From Deltaproteobacteria bacterium (GTDB taxonomy: Bacteria; Desulfobacterota; Desulfomonilia; UBA1062), in contig JAKPQL010000013.1 in NCBI GenBank assembly GCA_029547045.1, forward strand, positions 1 to 35,311: a stretch of DNA of 35,311 nucleotides, written 5' to 3'. A program made the translations under genes and the position numbers. This document shows, one piece after another, positions 1-9,581 of the stretch (position 1 is the first letter of the stretch; each line of letters starts with the position of its first letter). The notes under the pieces were generated by a model. It was not told the DNA's origin and searched no databases. It saw only the letters and a program-made list of their open reading frames with translations.

Positions 1-102
1 AGCCCCCGAGAAGAACGCCCTTGAAGAGGACTTCACCGTGACCTTCACCACCGAGGAATCCCCCGGGGGCGGTGGGGCCGACGTGGATGGGGGCTGCTTC
101 AT
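1..102 (-). CDS. 5' end of an unidentified gene, cut by window edge
   Basis: Reading the minus strand from an ATG at 102 gives 34 uninterrupted codons that run off the window. The residues begin MKQPPSTSAPPPPGDSS and continue into an alternating hydrophobic stretch that could be a first beta strand after a proline-rich leader. Third codon positions are mostly G or C, as in neighbouring genes. A purine-rich GAGAGAGGG lies about 10 nt upstream of the ATG. The LysM gene ends 30 bp upstream on the same strand, so this is probably the next gene of that operon. Another reading frame, starting with a GTG that overlaps the LysM stop, is also open but gives a glycine-rich peptide that looks less natural. 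No function can be assigned from this fragment. Confidence 0.4.
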   Translation of the reverse strand, partial: MKQPPSTSAPPPPGDSSVVKVTVKSSSRAFFSGA

Positions 103-132
103 CTCCTCGGCCCTCTCTCAGGCGCAGCCCCG

Positions 133-1815
133 TCACCAGGCCATGATCCGCATCCCCTGGGCCGTGAGGTAGTCCTGGATCTGCCTGTCCACGGGGTGCA
201 GGAGGATGATGGTGTCACTGAACCGCATGCCCGGCACCTCGAGCTCGGTCCTTCCGCGAGCCACGGTCACCTTCACCGGCGGACCTTCGAAGTCCTGCCC
301 CAGGATCTCAAGCACCTCTTCCACGGGTTTCTCCTGCGTCAGGATGATCTCGTAGGACTGCTGCCGGAGCATGTCCGCCATCTCGGGCTCCGGCATGACC
401 TCGGTGAGGATCACCTTTCCGGCGAGGATCGGCGCCTTGTAGGCGATCCGTATCGGCCCGCTCTTCATGAGCTCGATTTCCCTGTTCACCTCGTGCGGCA
501 CCCGGAGGGTCTTCAGGAGGGCGGGATATGACCGTTTCAGACTGGTGACCGGGGCGGCCTTGTTCTTGTGCCCCCCCGCCTCCTTGCCCCCGATCTCGAT
601 GAGGTCGATGCCGAAGTTCCCGGCATAGCGTCTGATCGCCTCCGGCGTCTTCACCTCGTCATTGTCCAGGAGATTGATCACGAATACGTTTCTCCGGGAG
701 AAGTCCTTGTAGACGATCCACTTGCCGAAGAATCTGAGCTTCTCCTCCGAGCCCACCAGCAGCGGGCTCGGGTCCTTGTTGATGGAGAAGTAACCGGACA
801 CGCTCAGGGCCTTGTCCATCAGCTCCTCCAGTCCCCCCTGGGAACCCGAGACCACGGTGAACGCAGGGAAGGCCTTCTCGATGAAGCCTTTCATCTCCGG
901 CGTGATCGCGCCCTTGACGTCGAAGATGATCTTCCTGCCCGTATCGAGCTCCATCACCGGGATCTCGGTGGTATCGATGGACAGGGTGCTCCCGCCGGCA
1001 ACGGGCATGAAGTAGAGCCCCGAGTCCTTCTGGGAACCGCCCATGGCCTTTAGTGCAGGCAGAACAGTGCCCTTCACCGTCTTCATGTCCGGGGTCTTTG
1101 CCGCAGGACCCGTCACCGTGTTTCCGCCGGGCGGCTTCGGACTCTGCACGGGCTTTCCGGCCGATACGGCCTCGGGGGACGACGCCTCCGTGCGGGCCAG
1201 GGAGGGGGTGGGGGCCTGCGGCTGGACACCCGTGGTCGAGGCCGCCACGGCGGGGGCTGCCGGCGGCAGGGCCTTCTTTGCCGCACCCAGGAGCTGCCTT
1301 ACCTCGGGCAGCCTGAGCTTCTGGCCCGCACGGATTTGGTCGGGGTTGGTGATCTCGGGATTCAGCTGCTTCACGAGGTCTATGTACTGCCGGAACACCA
1401 CCTCGTCGGGGATCCCGTAGAGATCCCTCAGGATCTTCGCCAGATGTTCGCCCTGCTTGATGACATACTCGTCGGGCGCGACACGCCTCACCTCCATGCC
1501 GTCCGGCTTCCCGCCCTGTTCGGGTCTGTTCCCCAGGGGTATCTTAATCTTTGCCCCGACCTGGATGGTGTTCAGGTCGAGTATGGAAGGGTTCAGAAGT
1601 CTGAACTGCCGGTAGAGTGCCGGGAGATCGTCCTGACGGGCGCGGTACACCTTCACGAGGATGGAGCTCAGCGTGTCGCCCGGTTGCACGACATATTCAT
1701 CCGACGGCTGGGGCTGCACCCTCCGTGCGTGCTTGACCAGGGTGATGTCCGCTGCGCCGATGCACATCGAGCAGGCGAGGACAGCCGCCGCGAGCCTGAG
1801 GAAGCGGCCCGGCAT
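133..1815 (-). CDS. exported protein with two LysM domains
   Basis: A 560-residue protein with an N-terminal signal peptide (about residues 1-22, ending CIGA-A). It carries two LysM modules: residues ~40-94 (starts EYVVQPGDTLSSI, ends GAKIKIP) and ~116-170 (starts EYVIKQGEHLAKI, ends GQKLRLPE). A Pro/Ala-rich linker (~175-260) follows, then a ~300-residue C-terminal region I do not recognise. LysM binds N-acetylglucosamine-containing glycans, so a peptidoglycan-associated periplasmic role is likely (inference). Its ATG overlaps the stop of the PBP1A gene by one base (TGATG), so the two are translationally coupled and probably work together in wall assembly. No hydrolase catalytic motif was seen in the C-terminal part. 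Confidence 0.85.
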   Translation of the reverse strand: MPGRFLRLAAAVLACSMCIGAADITLVKHARRVQPQPSDEYVVQPGDTLSSILVKVYRARQDDLPALYRQFRLLNPSILDLNTIQVGAKIKIPLGNRPEQGGKPDGMEVRRVAPDEYVIKQGEHLAKILRDLYGIPDEVVFRQYIDLVKQLNPEITNPDQIRAGQKLRLPEVRQLLGAAKKALPPAAPAVAASTTGVQPQAPTPSLARTEASSPEAVSAGKPVQSPKPPGGNTVTGPAAKTPDMKTVKGTVLPALKAMGGSQKDSGLYFMPVAGGSTLSIDTTEIPVMELDTGRKIIFDVKGAITPEMKGFIEKAFPAFTVVSGSQGGLEELMDKALSVSGYFSINKDPSPLLVGSEEKLRFFGKWIVYKDFSRRNVFVINLLDNDEVKTPEAIRRYAGNFGIDLIEIGGKEAGGHKNKAAPVTSLKRSYPALLKTLRVPHEVNREIELMKSGPIRIAYKAPILAGKVILTEVMPEPEMADMLRQQSYEIILTQEKPVEEVLEILGQDFEGPPVKVTVARGRTELEVPGMRFSDTIILLHPVDRQIQDYLTAQGMRIMAW

Positions 1816-4139
1816 CAGAAGACCTCCTTGAGCAGCTGATCTTCGTTCTCTGTCTTGCTGGGGACCGGGACGTTGCCCTCCTTGAAGACCTCGAACCTCG
1901 TGTCCGCCGAGTCCTCGGCCACCGTCTGCCCGGTCTGGGCGTCGACCTTCGCGAACACGACCCCTTCGGGAACCCGGAAGTCACGCACCGGCCTGTCCCT
2001 GAGCGCCGTGGTCATGAAATCGACGAATATGGGGCACGCGGTCCTGCCCCCGGTCTCGCTGCTCCCCAGGGAGACCATGCCGTCGTAGCCCACCCACACC
2101 CCGCACAGCACATCCGGGGTGTACCCCACGAACCAGGTGTCCCTGTTGTCGTCGCTCGTGCCGGTCTTCCCCGCCACGGGCCTCATCAGGGCCTTTGCCC
2201 GCCAGCCCGTACCCTCCTGCACCACATCCTTGAGGATGTTCGTCACGATGTAGGCGGTCTGTTCCGAGATCACCCGCGTGTCCTGTCCCGGCATCAACCC
2301 GTCAGGCATGGGGGATGTCTTCACCGGCGGCGGAGCGCGGAAGATGGTTCCCTTGCCGCTCTGGACGATGCTCTCGATGAGGTGAGGCTCGAACCTCTGC
2401 CCGTACGTGGCAATGACCGCGTATCCCCTGAAGAGGTTGTAGGGGGACATGTCCCCGGATCCCAGGGCAATGGAGAGGTCCCGGGGCAGGTTCGCCTGCA
2501 TGTCGAACCTCCTGAGATAGTCACGGGCATAATCGATGCCTATCTCGCCCAGGATCTTGATGGTGACCACGTTGCGGGAGAGCACCAGGCCTGTTCGCAG
2601 CGAGGTGGCGCCGTAGAACTTGTTCTCGTAGTTCTTGGGCTGCCATGCCTCCTCGTCCGCCCCTGCCCGGTAGGAAACCGGGGCGTCGAAGATGATGGTG
2701 GCAGGCGTCATGCCCTTGTCGATGGCCGCCGCGTAGATGAACGGCTTGATGGCGCTCCCGCTCTGCCTCCTGGCGTATATGGCCCGGTTGAACTGGCTCA
2801 GGGAATAGTCCACCCCTCCCACCATGGCAAGGATGCCGCCTTTGTCCAGGTCGAAGGCCATAAGCACACCCTGAACCGTTGGCTGCTGGGACAGGACGAA
2901 CCCCCCGGGGGTATGGCAGAGCATGATCATGTCACCCGTCTGCAGGTGGTCCGCAGGATGCCATTTGCCCTGGGGCCTGATCCACGCATAGCTCTCAGGG
3001 CCGAGTTCGAGCCGCCTGGTCCCGAGCTTCACGGTGAAGGGGGCCAGGTTTATCACCTCCGCCCAGTACAGGGCAAAGGGCTCATACCCCTTCCATTCCA
3101 GCTGGTTTGACTGGAACGCGAAGATGCGCTCCTTTTCCTCATAGGACAGGGGTCCTGCCTTCCCGTTTACCGCCTCGGAGCCCCGTGAAGGCCCCCGGTA
3201 CTTCCCCTGCCGCATCTCCAGTTCGATGACGCCCTTCCTCACCGCGCGCACGGCGGCACGCTGGAGCTCGGGTACGATGGACGTCCTGACGATGATGCCC
3301 GCGTCAAAGATCCCCTCTCCGAACCGCTCGATCACCAGGGACTTGGCATATTCAGTGATATAGGGCTGGTCCGTGAACAGGGCCGCATCCTTTGCCACGA
3401 TCTTCAGCGGCTCCCGGTAGGCCTCCTTCGCCTCGGTCTCGGTGATGTATCCTTCATCCACCATGCGGCTCAGCACGTACCATTGCCTGCGCTTGCAGGC
3501 GGTGAAATCGTTCAGGGGGGAATACCGCGCCGGGGCAGGGGCAAGACCAGCCAGCATGGCCATCTCGGAGAGCTCGAGTTCCCGGCATTCCCTGCCGAAG
3601 TAGCGGATGCTGGCCGCCTGCACCCCGTAGGCGCCGCTGCCCAGATAGACCCGGTCGAGGTAGAGGTTCAGGATCTGGTCCTTGGTGAGGGTCTGCTCGA
3701 TACGCAGGGCCAGGATGATCTCCCTGAGCTTCCGGGTGATGGTCTTCTCCCTGCTGAGCAGGTACGAGCGGACCACCTGCTGGGTGATGGTGGAGGCACC
3801 CTGCACATATGAGTTGGCCCTGATGTCCGCAATGAGAGCGCTCAAGATCCTGCGGGGCTCCAGGCCGACGTGGTCGTAGAAGGTAGCATCCTCGGCGGAG
3901 ATCATGGCCTGCTTCAGGGTGATGGGGATGTTGTGCCCGTTCATGACGATCTTGCCGTCGCGGGGGAAGTACCCGATGGTGGTGCCGTCCACGGCGGTGA
4001 TCTTGCTGAGCTTGGAGCTGTTCTCGCCCTTGAGCTCCTGGACCGAGGGAAGCCCTCTGAAAATCAAAAGATATGACCAGAACCCGGCGAAGAAGACCAT
4101 GATCACAAGGATGATGAGGAGAAACCTGAACCATTTCAT
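1815..4139 (-). CDS. mrcA: penicillin-binding protein 1A, bifunctional transglycosylase/transpeptidase
   Basis: Class A PBP that polymerises lipid II and crosslinks peptidoglycan at the inner membrane. From the chosen start (MKWFRF) it has 774 residues: a membrane anchor at ~4-28, then the GT51 glycosyltransferase with the EDATFYDH motif (~83-90), GASTITQQ (~114-121) and NLYLDRVYLGSGAYG (~158-172). The transpeptidase domain shows SxxK as GSAIKPF (Ser ~462), the SRN motif (~521) and KTGT (~658). The reading frame is open to 4232, but the extra 31 residues precede the membrane segment without charge logic and have no clear ribosome site. MKW is therefore preferred; an ATG at 4154 is another option. 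No strong Shine-Dalgarno is visible for any of them. The downstream LysM gene overlaps its stop. Divergent from leuS. Confidence 0.95.
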   Translation of the reverse strand: MKWFRFLLIILVIMVFFAGFWSYLLIFRGLPSVQELKGENSSKLSKITAVDGTTIGYFPRDGKIVMNGHNIPITLKQAMISAEDATFYDHVGLEPRRILSALIADIRANSYVQGASTITQQVVRSYLLSREKTITRKLREIILALRIEQTLTKDQILNLYLDRVYLGSGAYGVQAASIRYFGRECRELELSEMAMLAGLAPAPARYSPLNDFTACKRRQWYVLSRMVDEGYITETEAKEAYREPLKIVAKDAALFTDQPYITEYAKSLVIERFGEGIFDAGIIVRTSIVPELQRAAVRAVRKGVIELEMRQGKYRGPSRGSEAVNGKAGPLSYEEKERIFAFQSNQLEWKGYEPFALYWAEVINLAPFTVKLGTRRLELGPESYAWIRPQGKWHPADHLQTGDMIMLCHTPGGFVLSQQPTVQGVLMAFDLDKGGILAMVGGVDYSLSQFNRAIYARRQSGSAIKPFIYAAAIDKGMTPATIIFDAPVSYRAGADEEAWQPKNYENKFYGATSLRTGLVLSRNVVTIKILGEIGIDYARDYLRRFDMQANLPRDLSIALGSGDMSPYNLFRGYAVIATYGQRFEPHLIESIVQSGKGTIFRAPPPVKTSPMPDGLMPGQDTRVISEQTAYIVTNILKDVVQEGTGWRAKALMRPVAGKTGTSDDNRDTWFVGYTPDVLCGVWVGYDGMVSLGSSETGGRTACPIFVDFMTTALRDRPVRDFRVPEGVVFAKVDAQTGQTVAEDSADTRFEVFKEGNVPVPSKTENEDQLLKEVF

Positions 4140-4280
4140 GGTGTATCCATACATATCAATATGGGCCCAGAATGCAAGCGCAAATACCCGCCGCGACCGG
4201 CCCAGCTCCCAGGGCGGCACTAGACGGATCACGAGGTGTTATGCTAAGGAAGCAACAATCAACGTTCAGGAGGCCTGTTC

Positions 4281-6761
4281 ATGCCGGGTGACTATACCCC
4301 TCAATCCATCGAGACCAAGTGGCAGAAGATCTGGGAAGAATCCAAGCTGTTCAAGGTGGAAGTCGACGAAACGAAGGAAAAGTACTACCTCCTGGAGATG
4401 TTCCCCTACCCCTCGGGCCGTATCCACATGGGCCATGTGCGCAACTACACCATCGGCGACGTGGTGGCGCGCTACAAGAAGATGAAGGGGTTCAACGTAC
4501 TGCACCCCATGGGGTGGGACGCCTTCGGCATGCCCGCCGAGAACGCGGCCATCGCGAGCGGGGTGCACCCCAAGAAGTGGACGTACGAGAACATGGCATA
4601 CATGAAGGAGCAGCTCAAGCGCATGGGCTTCAGCTACGACTGGGACCGGGAGATCGCCACCTGCGACCCGGACTACTACCAGTGGGAGCAGCGCTTCTTC
4701 ATCGAGATGTTCGAGAGGGGCCTGGTCTACAGGGACCGAACCTTCCTGAACTGGTGCGACAGCTGCAAGACCGTGCTCGCCAACGAGCAGGTGGAGGACG
4801 GGGCCTGCTGGCGCTGCGGCACCCAGGTGTACCTCCGGGAGTACGACCAGTGGTTCTTCAGGATCACCCGCTACGCCCAGGAACTCCTGGACAACATCGA
4901 GGCCCTCAAGGAGGGCTGGCCGGAGCGGGTGCTCATCATGCAGAGGAACTGGATCGGCCGGAGCACGGGCTCGCTCCTGAGGTTCCAGATCGAGGGGACC
5001 GGCGATGACATCGAGGTCTTCACCACGAGACCCGACACCCTCTACGGCGCCACCTTCATGAGCATCGCGCCCGAGCACCCCCTGGCCAAGACCCTGCCCC
5101 GGGGCACCTCCCAGGAGGGGGCGGTGAAGACCTTCGTGGACAAGACACTCAAGGAGGACAAGTTCACCCGCACCTCCGAGTCCTACGAGAAGGAGGGGGT
5201 ATTCACGGGCCGGTACTGCCTCAACCCGCTCACCGGGTTCCGGATGCCCATCTATGTGGCCAACTTCGTGCTCTATGACTACGGCACCGGCGCGGTCATG
5301 GCGGTGCCTTCCCACGACCAGCGCGACTTCGAGTTCGCCAAGAAGTATGGCCTCACCATCATCGTGGTCATCCAGCCCGAGGGCGAGCAGCTCGACGCGG
5401 ACACCATGGAGGCAGCCTACGAGGGCGAGGGCATCCTGGTGAACTCCCAGCAGTTCAACGGCATGAAGAACACCGAGGCCATGCAGGGCATCACCGAGCA
5501 CCTGAAGGCCCTGGGCAGGGGCGAAGCAACCATCAACTTCAGGCTCCGCGACTGGGGCATCTCCCGGCAGCGGTACTGGGGCGCGCCCATACCGGTGGTG
5601 CACTGCGAGAAGTGCGGCACCGTGCCGGTGAAGAAAGAGGACCTCCCCATCCTGCTGCCCGAGGGCGTCACGCTCACCGGCACCGGGGAGTCCCCCATCG
5701 CCCAGGTGGAGTCCTTCGTGAACACCACCTGCCCGAAGTGCTCGGGCCCGGCCAAGCGGGAGACCGATACCATGGACACCTTCGTGGAGTCTTCCTGGTA
5801 CTTCATCCGCTACTGCAGCCCGAACCACCGCGACAAGGCCTTCGACAGGAAGGAAGTCGCCTACTGGATGCCCGTGGACCAGTACATCGGCGGCATCGAG
5901 CACGCCATCCTGCACCTCATGTATTCACGGTTCTACACCATGGTGCTGCGGGACCTGGGCTACGTGGACTTCGCGGAGCCTTTCCAAAGGCTCCTCACCC
6001 AGGGCATGGTCATCAAGGACGGCGCCAAGATGAGCAAGTCCAAGGGCAACGTGGTGGACCCCGAGGAGATGATCAACCGCTACGGCGCGGACGCCACCCG
6101 GCTCTTCACCCTGTTGGCCGCGCCGCCGGAAAAGGACATGGACTGGAGCGACCAGGGCATCGACGGCACCTACCGGTTCCTCACCAGGCTCTGGAGGCTC
6201 GCCATGGACATCAGGGACCTGCCCGGCACCTCGGCCATCAGCACGGTCCCGGCATCCATGGAACCGGTCATGCGGAAGACCCACCAGACCATCCGCAAGG
6301 TCACCGAGGACGTTGACAAGCGGTTCCGGTTCAACACGGCCATCGCGGCAATGATGGAGCTCGTAAACGACCTCTACAAGGCAAAGGAGACCGTACAGGG
6401 ACAGGATGAGGCAGCCGTGCTGAAATACGCCGTGGAGCACCTCCTCATCATGCTCTCCCCCTTTGTACCCCACATCGCGGACGAGCTGTGGGAGGCCATG
6501 GGCAGGCAGGGACGGCTCTTCGAGCACCCCTGGCCAGCCTACGACGAACAGTGGGCCGTCAGCGCCAGCGCCACCGTGGCGGTGCAGGTGGCGGGGAAGC
6601 TCCGGGCCACCATCGAGGTTCCCAAGGATGCGTCCCAGACGCTCGTGGAGGAGAAGGCCCTGCAAGACGCCAATGTCAGGCGGTTCCTCGAAGGTGTCTC
6701 CATCCGCAAGGTGATCTATGTGCCGAACAAGATTATTAATTTCATTGTCGCTCCTGGCTAG
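4281..6761 (+). CDS. leuS: leucyl-tRNA synthetase
   Basis: Class Ia aminoacyl-tRNA synthetase that charges tRNA-Leu; 826 residues, the normal bacterial length. The HIGH motif appears as HMGH (49-52) and the KMSKS motif is intact at 583-587. The CP1 editing domain lies between them, with [12 protein letters not shown] around residue 250. Paired cysteines (NWCDSC ~153-158, CEKCG ~441, CPKCSG ~484) resemble zinc-ribbon elements of bacterial LeuRS. A strong AGGAGG sits about 10 nt upstream of the ATG. The 3' end overlaps lptE by 44 bp, and leuS-lptE-holA is the same order as in E. coli, which supports all three calls. Confidence 0.98.
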   Translation: MPGDYTPQSIETKWQKIWEESKLFKVEVDETKEKYYLLEMFPYPSGRIHMGHVRNYTIGDVVARYKKMKGFNVLHPMGWDAFGMPAENAAIASGVHPKKWTYENMAYMKEQLKRMGFSYDWDREIATCDPDYYQWEQRFFIEMFERGLVYRDRTFLNWCDSCKTVLANEQVEDGACWRCGTQVYLREYDQWFFRITRYAQELLDNIEALKEGWPERVLIMQRNWIGRSTGSLLRFQIEGTGDDIEVFTTRPDTLYGATFMSIAPEHPLAKTLPRGTSQEGAVKTFVDKTLKEDKFTRTSESYEKEGVFTGRYCLNPLTGFRMPIYVANFVLYDYGTGAVMAVPSHDQRDFEFAKKYGLTIIVVIQPEGEQLDADTMEAAYEGEGILVNSQQFNGMKNTEAMQGITEHLKALGRGEATINFRLRDWGISRQRYWGAPIPVVHCEKCGTVPVKKEDLPILLPEGVTLTGTGESPIAQVESFVNTTCPKCSGPAKRETDTMDTFVESSWYFIRYCSPNHRDKAFDRKEVAYWMPVDQYIGGIEHAILHLMYSRFYTMVLRDLGYVDFAEPFQRLLTQGMVIKDGAKMSKSKGNVVDPEEMINRYGADATRLFTLLAAPPEKDMDWSDQGIDGTYRFLTRLWRLAMDIRDLPGTSAISTVPASMEPVMRKTHQTIRKVTEDVDKRFRFNTAIAAMMELVNDLYKAKETVQGQDEAAVLKYAVEHLLIMLSPFVPHIADELWEAMGRQGRLFEHPWPAYDEQWAVSASATVAVQVAGKLRATIEVPKDASQTLVEEKALQDANVRRFLEGVSIRKVIYVPNKIINFIVAPG

Positions 6762-7191
6762 CCTGATCTCTTGCAGATACGGGTTCGTCCCCGAGGGCCT
6801 CCAGGGTGCGACAACGGTCTCGCTGGAGCCCTGTGTGAACAGGACGCACCTCCTGGAGGCGGGCATGGTGCTGGACTCCCATCTCGAGCGGGCCTTTGCG
6901 GACATGGGCATGCTCTCCGGCCAAGGGCCCAAGCTGCTCCTCTCCTGCACCATCACCGCAGCCTCGCCGGAACGGATCACCGCTGGATCCCTTTCGGCAA
7001 CGGACACCTACCGCCTTATCCTGTCCGTACAGGCGCACCTGAGCGATCCGGGAGGGACCGAAGTCTGGAAGGGCACCTTCTCGGACCAGGGGGTGTTCAA
7101 GGAGGGTGGCCAGGCCGAGGATGCCCTGGACGAATCCTGCAGGCTGGTCAGCCTCCAGATCGCCAGGGCCGTGGCGGCATGGCGGCCATGA
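6718..7191 (+). CDS. lptE: LPS-assembly lipoprotein LptE
   Basis: A 157-residue lipoprotein. The signal sequence [19 protein letters not shown] ends in a lipobox (LISC), so it should be lipidated at Cys19. The mature part begins RYGFVPEG, typical of LptE, the outer-membrane lipoprotein that plugs the LptD barrel in LPS transport. The rest is a short alternating beta and alpha fold with little obvious sequence motif, as usual for this fast-evolving family. The call rests on lipobox, size and position: it overlaps the leuS 3' end by 44 bp and its TGA overlaps the holA ATG (ATGA), matching the conserved leuS-lptE-holA order. No lptD is in the window. Confidence 0.85.
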   Translation: MCRTRLLISLSLLASLISCRYGFVPEGLQGATTVSLEPCVNRTHLLEAGMVLDSHLERAFADMGMLSGQGPKLLLSCTITAASPERITAGSLSATDTYRLILSVQAHLSDPGGTEVWKGTFSDQGVFKEGGQAEDALDESCRLVSLQIARAVAAWRP

Positions 7192-8186
7192 GAACGGCCA
7201 GGGCGCAGCGGCCGCTGGCCAATGCCGTCTTTCTCGGCATGGAGAGCTTCTTCGTCGAAGAGCGGCTTGGGCGCATCAAGGACCTGTTCGAAGGCGACAC
7301 GGCCCTGAACTGGTCCGTGTTCAACGGGGATCAGGACCCGGACATGGATGAGATCATCAGCCTGTGCAATACCCTGCCCTTCCTCTCACAGAGGCGGGTG
7401 ATCGTGATAAGGAACGCGCACAAGCTCCCCCCCCGCTACCTGGACAGGGTATTACTCTACCTCGACAACCCCTGCGAAACCACCTCGCTCATCCTCGTCC
7501 TGGAGGATGAAAAGGCGGACAGGGAGACATCGAGGCTCTTGAAGCGGTTCGAGGGCAAGGCCGACATCGAGCGGTTCGAGCCCATCAGGAACAGGAACGA
7601 GCGCATCCAGTGGATCATGAACAGGGCCGTGCTCATGGGCAAACAGATGGACAAGGACGCCGCTGTGATGCTCTCGGACATGACCGGGAGCAGCGTGTGG
7701 TACCTGGCCAGCGAGATCGACAAGCTCTGCCTGTATGTCGGCCGCAATCCGACCATTACAGGCAACGACGTCGCCGCGGCGGTCATGCGCACCTATGAGC
7801 CTGCGATCTTCACCTTCCTCGACTCCCTGTTCGAAAGGAAAAAGGACGCCCTGTCGCGCCTCTATGAAATCGAGCGCTCGGGCGTGGGCGAGCTCGAGAT
7901 CGTGAGCAGGATCGAGAACCAGATCATCGCCCACTATGCGGTGCTCACGGGCGGTCAATGGAAGAAGATGAAGATCCATGAATACACGGCGGAAAAGGCC
8001 GGGAAGCGGAAATCCCTGTGGAGCGCGTCCCAGCTCTGTGCCTTCCTTGGCGAGGTACGCAGGATCGAGCAGCGGCTCAAATCGAGCTCCCTGGCCCACG
8101 GCTATGCATCCCTGGCAGAGGTGATCGGACGGCTCGTCCTGCCCGCCAGGGCCGATCGCCTTTCCGGCGGCACACTCCCTGCATGA
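7188..8186 (+). CDS. holA: DNA polymerase III delta subunit
   Basis: A 332-residue protein matching the clamp-loader delta subunit, which opens the beta sliding clamp. It begins with a RecQ/AAA-like start (ANAVFLGMESFFVEERLGRI), then SLCNTLPFLSQRRVIVIRNA around residues 60-80, the beta-clamp-contact region of HolA, and LILVLEDEKADRET (~102-115). C-terminal helices (YASLAEVIGRLVLPA) fit the collar domain. The ATG at 7188 overlaps the lptE stop; an ATG three codons earlier (7179) is equally possible. Neither has a strong Shine-Dalgarno, which suggests translational coupling to lptE. Confidence 0.93.
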   Translation: MRTARAQRPLANAVFLGMESFFVEERLGRIKDLFEGDTALNWSVFNGDQDPDMDEIISLCNTLPFLSQRRVIVIRNAHKLPPRYLDRVLLYLDNPCETTSLILVLEDEKADRETSRLLKRFEGKADIERFEPIRNRNERIQWIMNRAVLMGKQMDKDAAVMLSDMTGSSVWYLASEIDKLCLYVGRNPTITGNDVAAAVMRTYEPAIFTFLDSLFERKKDALSRLYEIERSGVGELEIVSRIENQIIAHYAVLTGGQWKKMKIHEYTAEKAGKRKSLWSASQLCAFLGEVRRIEQRLKSSSLAHGYASLAEVIGRLVLPARADRLSGGTLPA

Positions 8187-8223
8187 AAAACAAGAGGGCA
8201 TCCCTCCTGGCGGGGGAATGCCC
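8186..8223 (-). terminator. rho-independent terminator of rpsT
   Basis: Read on the minus strand, GGGCATTCCCC, a short loop and GGGATGCCC form a 9-bp stem with one bulged base (8196-8223). TCTTGTTTTT follows immediately. The T-rich tail is only on the minus-strand exit, so it terminates rpsT. It touches the holA stop codon on the other strand. Confidence 0.8.
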
Positions 8224-8271
8224 GGTGATGCCTCGATCGACCCGCGTGGGGCAGGGTGGAGGTGGGGTCTT

Positions 8272-8538
8272 TCAGGAGAGCTGGGCGCCCAGCTTCTTGG
8301 TGAGCCTGGAGATCCTCCGGGATGCGGTTCTCCGGTGCAAGGCACCCTTGGTGACGGCGCTGTCCAGAAGCGACACCGCCTCCTTGTAGAGCCCTTTCGC
8401 CGAGTCGGAATTCTTTTCGGAAAGGGCGGTGAATACCTTCTTCACAGTGGTGTTGATGGCGGACTTGTGGCCCTTGTTCCTTGCGCGCCGCTTCTCACTC
8501 TGGCGCTGTCTCTTCAGGGCCGAAGCATGGTTGGCCAT
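8272..8538 (-). CDS. rpsT: 30S ribosomal protein S20
   Basis: An 88-residue basic protein beginning MANHASALKRQRQSEKRRARN, the characteristic S20 start, with the family's THx-like ending (HRRTASRRISRLTKKL). S20 binds 16S rRNA early in 30S assembly. AGGAGG lies about 11 nt upstream of the ATG. It is monocistronic here: a good sigma-70 promoter lies upstream (8586-8612) and a rho-independent terminator downstream (8186-8223). It converges on holA. Confidence 0.98.
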   Translation of the reverse strand: MANHASALKRQRQSEKRRARNKGHKSAINTTVKKVFTALSEKNSDSAKGLYKEAVSLLDSAVTKGALHRRTASRRISRLTKKLGAQLS

Positions 8539-8585
8539 AAACTCAGTTTCCTCCTTCGCATTCGTACAGCTACGAGGTGAATCTT

Positions 8586-8612
8586 ATTATATAGACCCGC
8601 ACCGTCTGTCAA
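8586..8612 (-). promoter_or_regulatory. sigma-70 promoter for rpsT
   Basis: On the minus strand a perfect TTGACA (8612-8607) and a perfect TATAAT (8591-8586) are separated by 15 bp, a little shorter than the ideal 17. The -10 box ends 47 bp before the rpsT ATG. The local AT-rich patch contrasts with the surrounding GC-rich DNA. Confidence 0.75.
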
Positions 8613-8683
8613 GACCATTATGGCCTCTCCGTCCGCCCCGCGAGGGGTGTGCGGTCACGGCGACCGATGCGTCCCGTCCGGTC

Positions 8684-8712
8684 TTGAATACCCTTTTCCC
8701 TGTTGTTATTAT
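8684..8712 (+). promoter_or_regulatory. sigma-70 promoter for the solute-binding protein gene
   Basis: TTGAAT (8684-8689), a 17-bp spacer and TATTAT (8707-8712) lie 41 bp upstream of the ATG at 8754. Both hexamers match consensus at five of six positions. Confidence 0.6.
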
Positions 8713-8753
8713 CCTGACATCTTATGTGCAGTGCATTCCTGAGGTCACGAGTG

Positions 8754-9542
8754 ATGAGACATGTCATCCCAGCAGTCCTCTTCCTCACCGTGTTCGCCCT
8801 CTCCTTCGCACATGCAGACGCCCTGACGGTCTCGTACCTGCACAGGCCGCCGTACTACTACACGGACAAGGACGGCAACCCTTCGGGATTTCTCGTGGAA
8901 CTCACCAGGGACATCTTGCGCGACGCAGGGATCGAGGTGGTCTGGAAGGAGCTCCCCCCCAACAGGATCATGCTCGAGATCAGGAAGAGGGGGGCCCTGC
9001 ACTGCTCCATCGGGTGGTTCCGGACACAGGAACGGGAGGCATATGCCAAATTCAGCATTCCCATCTACCAGGACAAACCCCTCGTGATCATGACCACCAC
9101 AGAGAACGCCCGCCTCTTCTCGTCCCATACGGTCCTTTCCGAGGTCTTCTCGGACACCTCCCTGGTCCTGGCAACGGTGTCGTCCTTCTCCTACGGCGAT
9201 TATGTGGACAGGCTCCTGCGAACGCACTGCCCGCGAATGCACGTGGTCAGCACCGATCGCTCCGTGCTGACCCGCCTCATCAAAATGAGGAGGGCGAGCT
9301 ATCTGCTCACCGCGCCGGAAGAGGTCGACACGCTCATCGCGTCGGCCGGCCTCGCGAGGGACGACTTCATCCTCATCCCCATGAAGGACCTCCCGTCGGG
9401 CATGATGCGCCACCTGATGTTCAGCCTGGACGTGGGCGACGATATCCTCGCGAAGGTGAACGCGTCCATCAGGAAGATCACGGAGAACATGCCTCGGAAA
9501 GAACCAGCCACGGGCCTGAAGGTCCTCCAGCCCGGCCCGTGA
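8754..9542 (+). CDS. periplasmic family-3 solute-binding protein
   Basis: A 262-residue exported protein. The signal peptide MRHVIPAVLFLTVFALSFAHA is followed by the SBP_bac_3 pattern: LTVSYLHRPPYYYTDKDGNP, then GFLVELTRDILRDAGIEVVW. These are the first strand and ligand-binding start of amino-acid-type binding proteins such as the PBPb/ArtJ class. GALHCSIGWFRTQEREAYAKF corresponds to the hinge region of the fold. The start at 8754 is preferred over 8724 because GAGG lies about 9 nt upstream and the signal peptide begins correctly. No ABC permease or ATPase for polar amino acids is adjacent; the nearby OppD/F genes face the other way and belong to a different ABC class. It may act as a sensor or with a distant transporter (inference). 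Confidence 0.85.
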   Translation: MRHVIPAVLFLTVFALSFAHADALTVSYLHRPPYYYTDKDGNPSGFLVELTRDILRDAGIEVVWKELPPNRIMLEIRKRGALHCSIGWFRTQEREAYAKFSIPIYQDKPLVIMTTTENARLFSSHTVLSEVFSDTSLVLATVSSFSYGDYVDRLLRTHCPRMHVVSTDRSVLTRLIKMRRASYLLTAPEEVDTLIASAGLARDDFILIPMKDLPSGMMRHLMFSLDVGDDILAKVNASIRKITENMPRKEPATGLKVLQPGP

Positions 9543-9543
9543 C

Positions 9544-9572
9544 GGGGAGCCCCCGCACTGCGGGGATTCCCC
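9544..9572. terminator. hairpin between convergent genes
   Basis: CCCCGC-ACT-GCGGGG forms a 6-bp GC stem, flanked by GGGGA and TTCCCC that can extend it. It lies exactly between the ends of the solute-binding protein gene and the OppF-type gene. No T-run follows on either strand, so an intrinsic terminator is only possible, not certain. Confidence 0.4.
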
Positions 9573-9581
9573 GGTTCTCCG

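Noticed and set aside
4140-4280. Promoters for leuS and PBP1A
   Set aside because: TATGCT before leuS has no matching -35, and the minus-strand candidates fall too close to the PBP start. No call is supportable.
4266-5915. Long open frame opposite leuS (549 codons)
   Set aside because: It is antisense to conserved leuS motifs. Its composition, rich in His, Val, Leu, Gly and Asp, is the usual mirror of a GC-rich gene.
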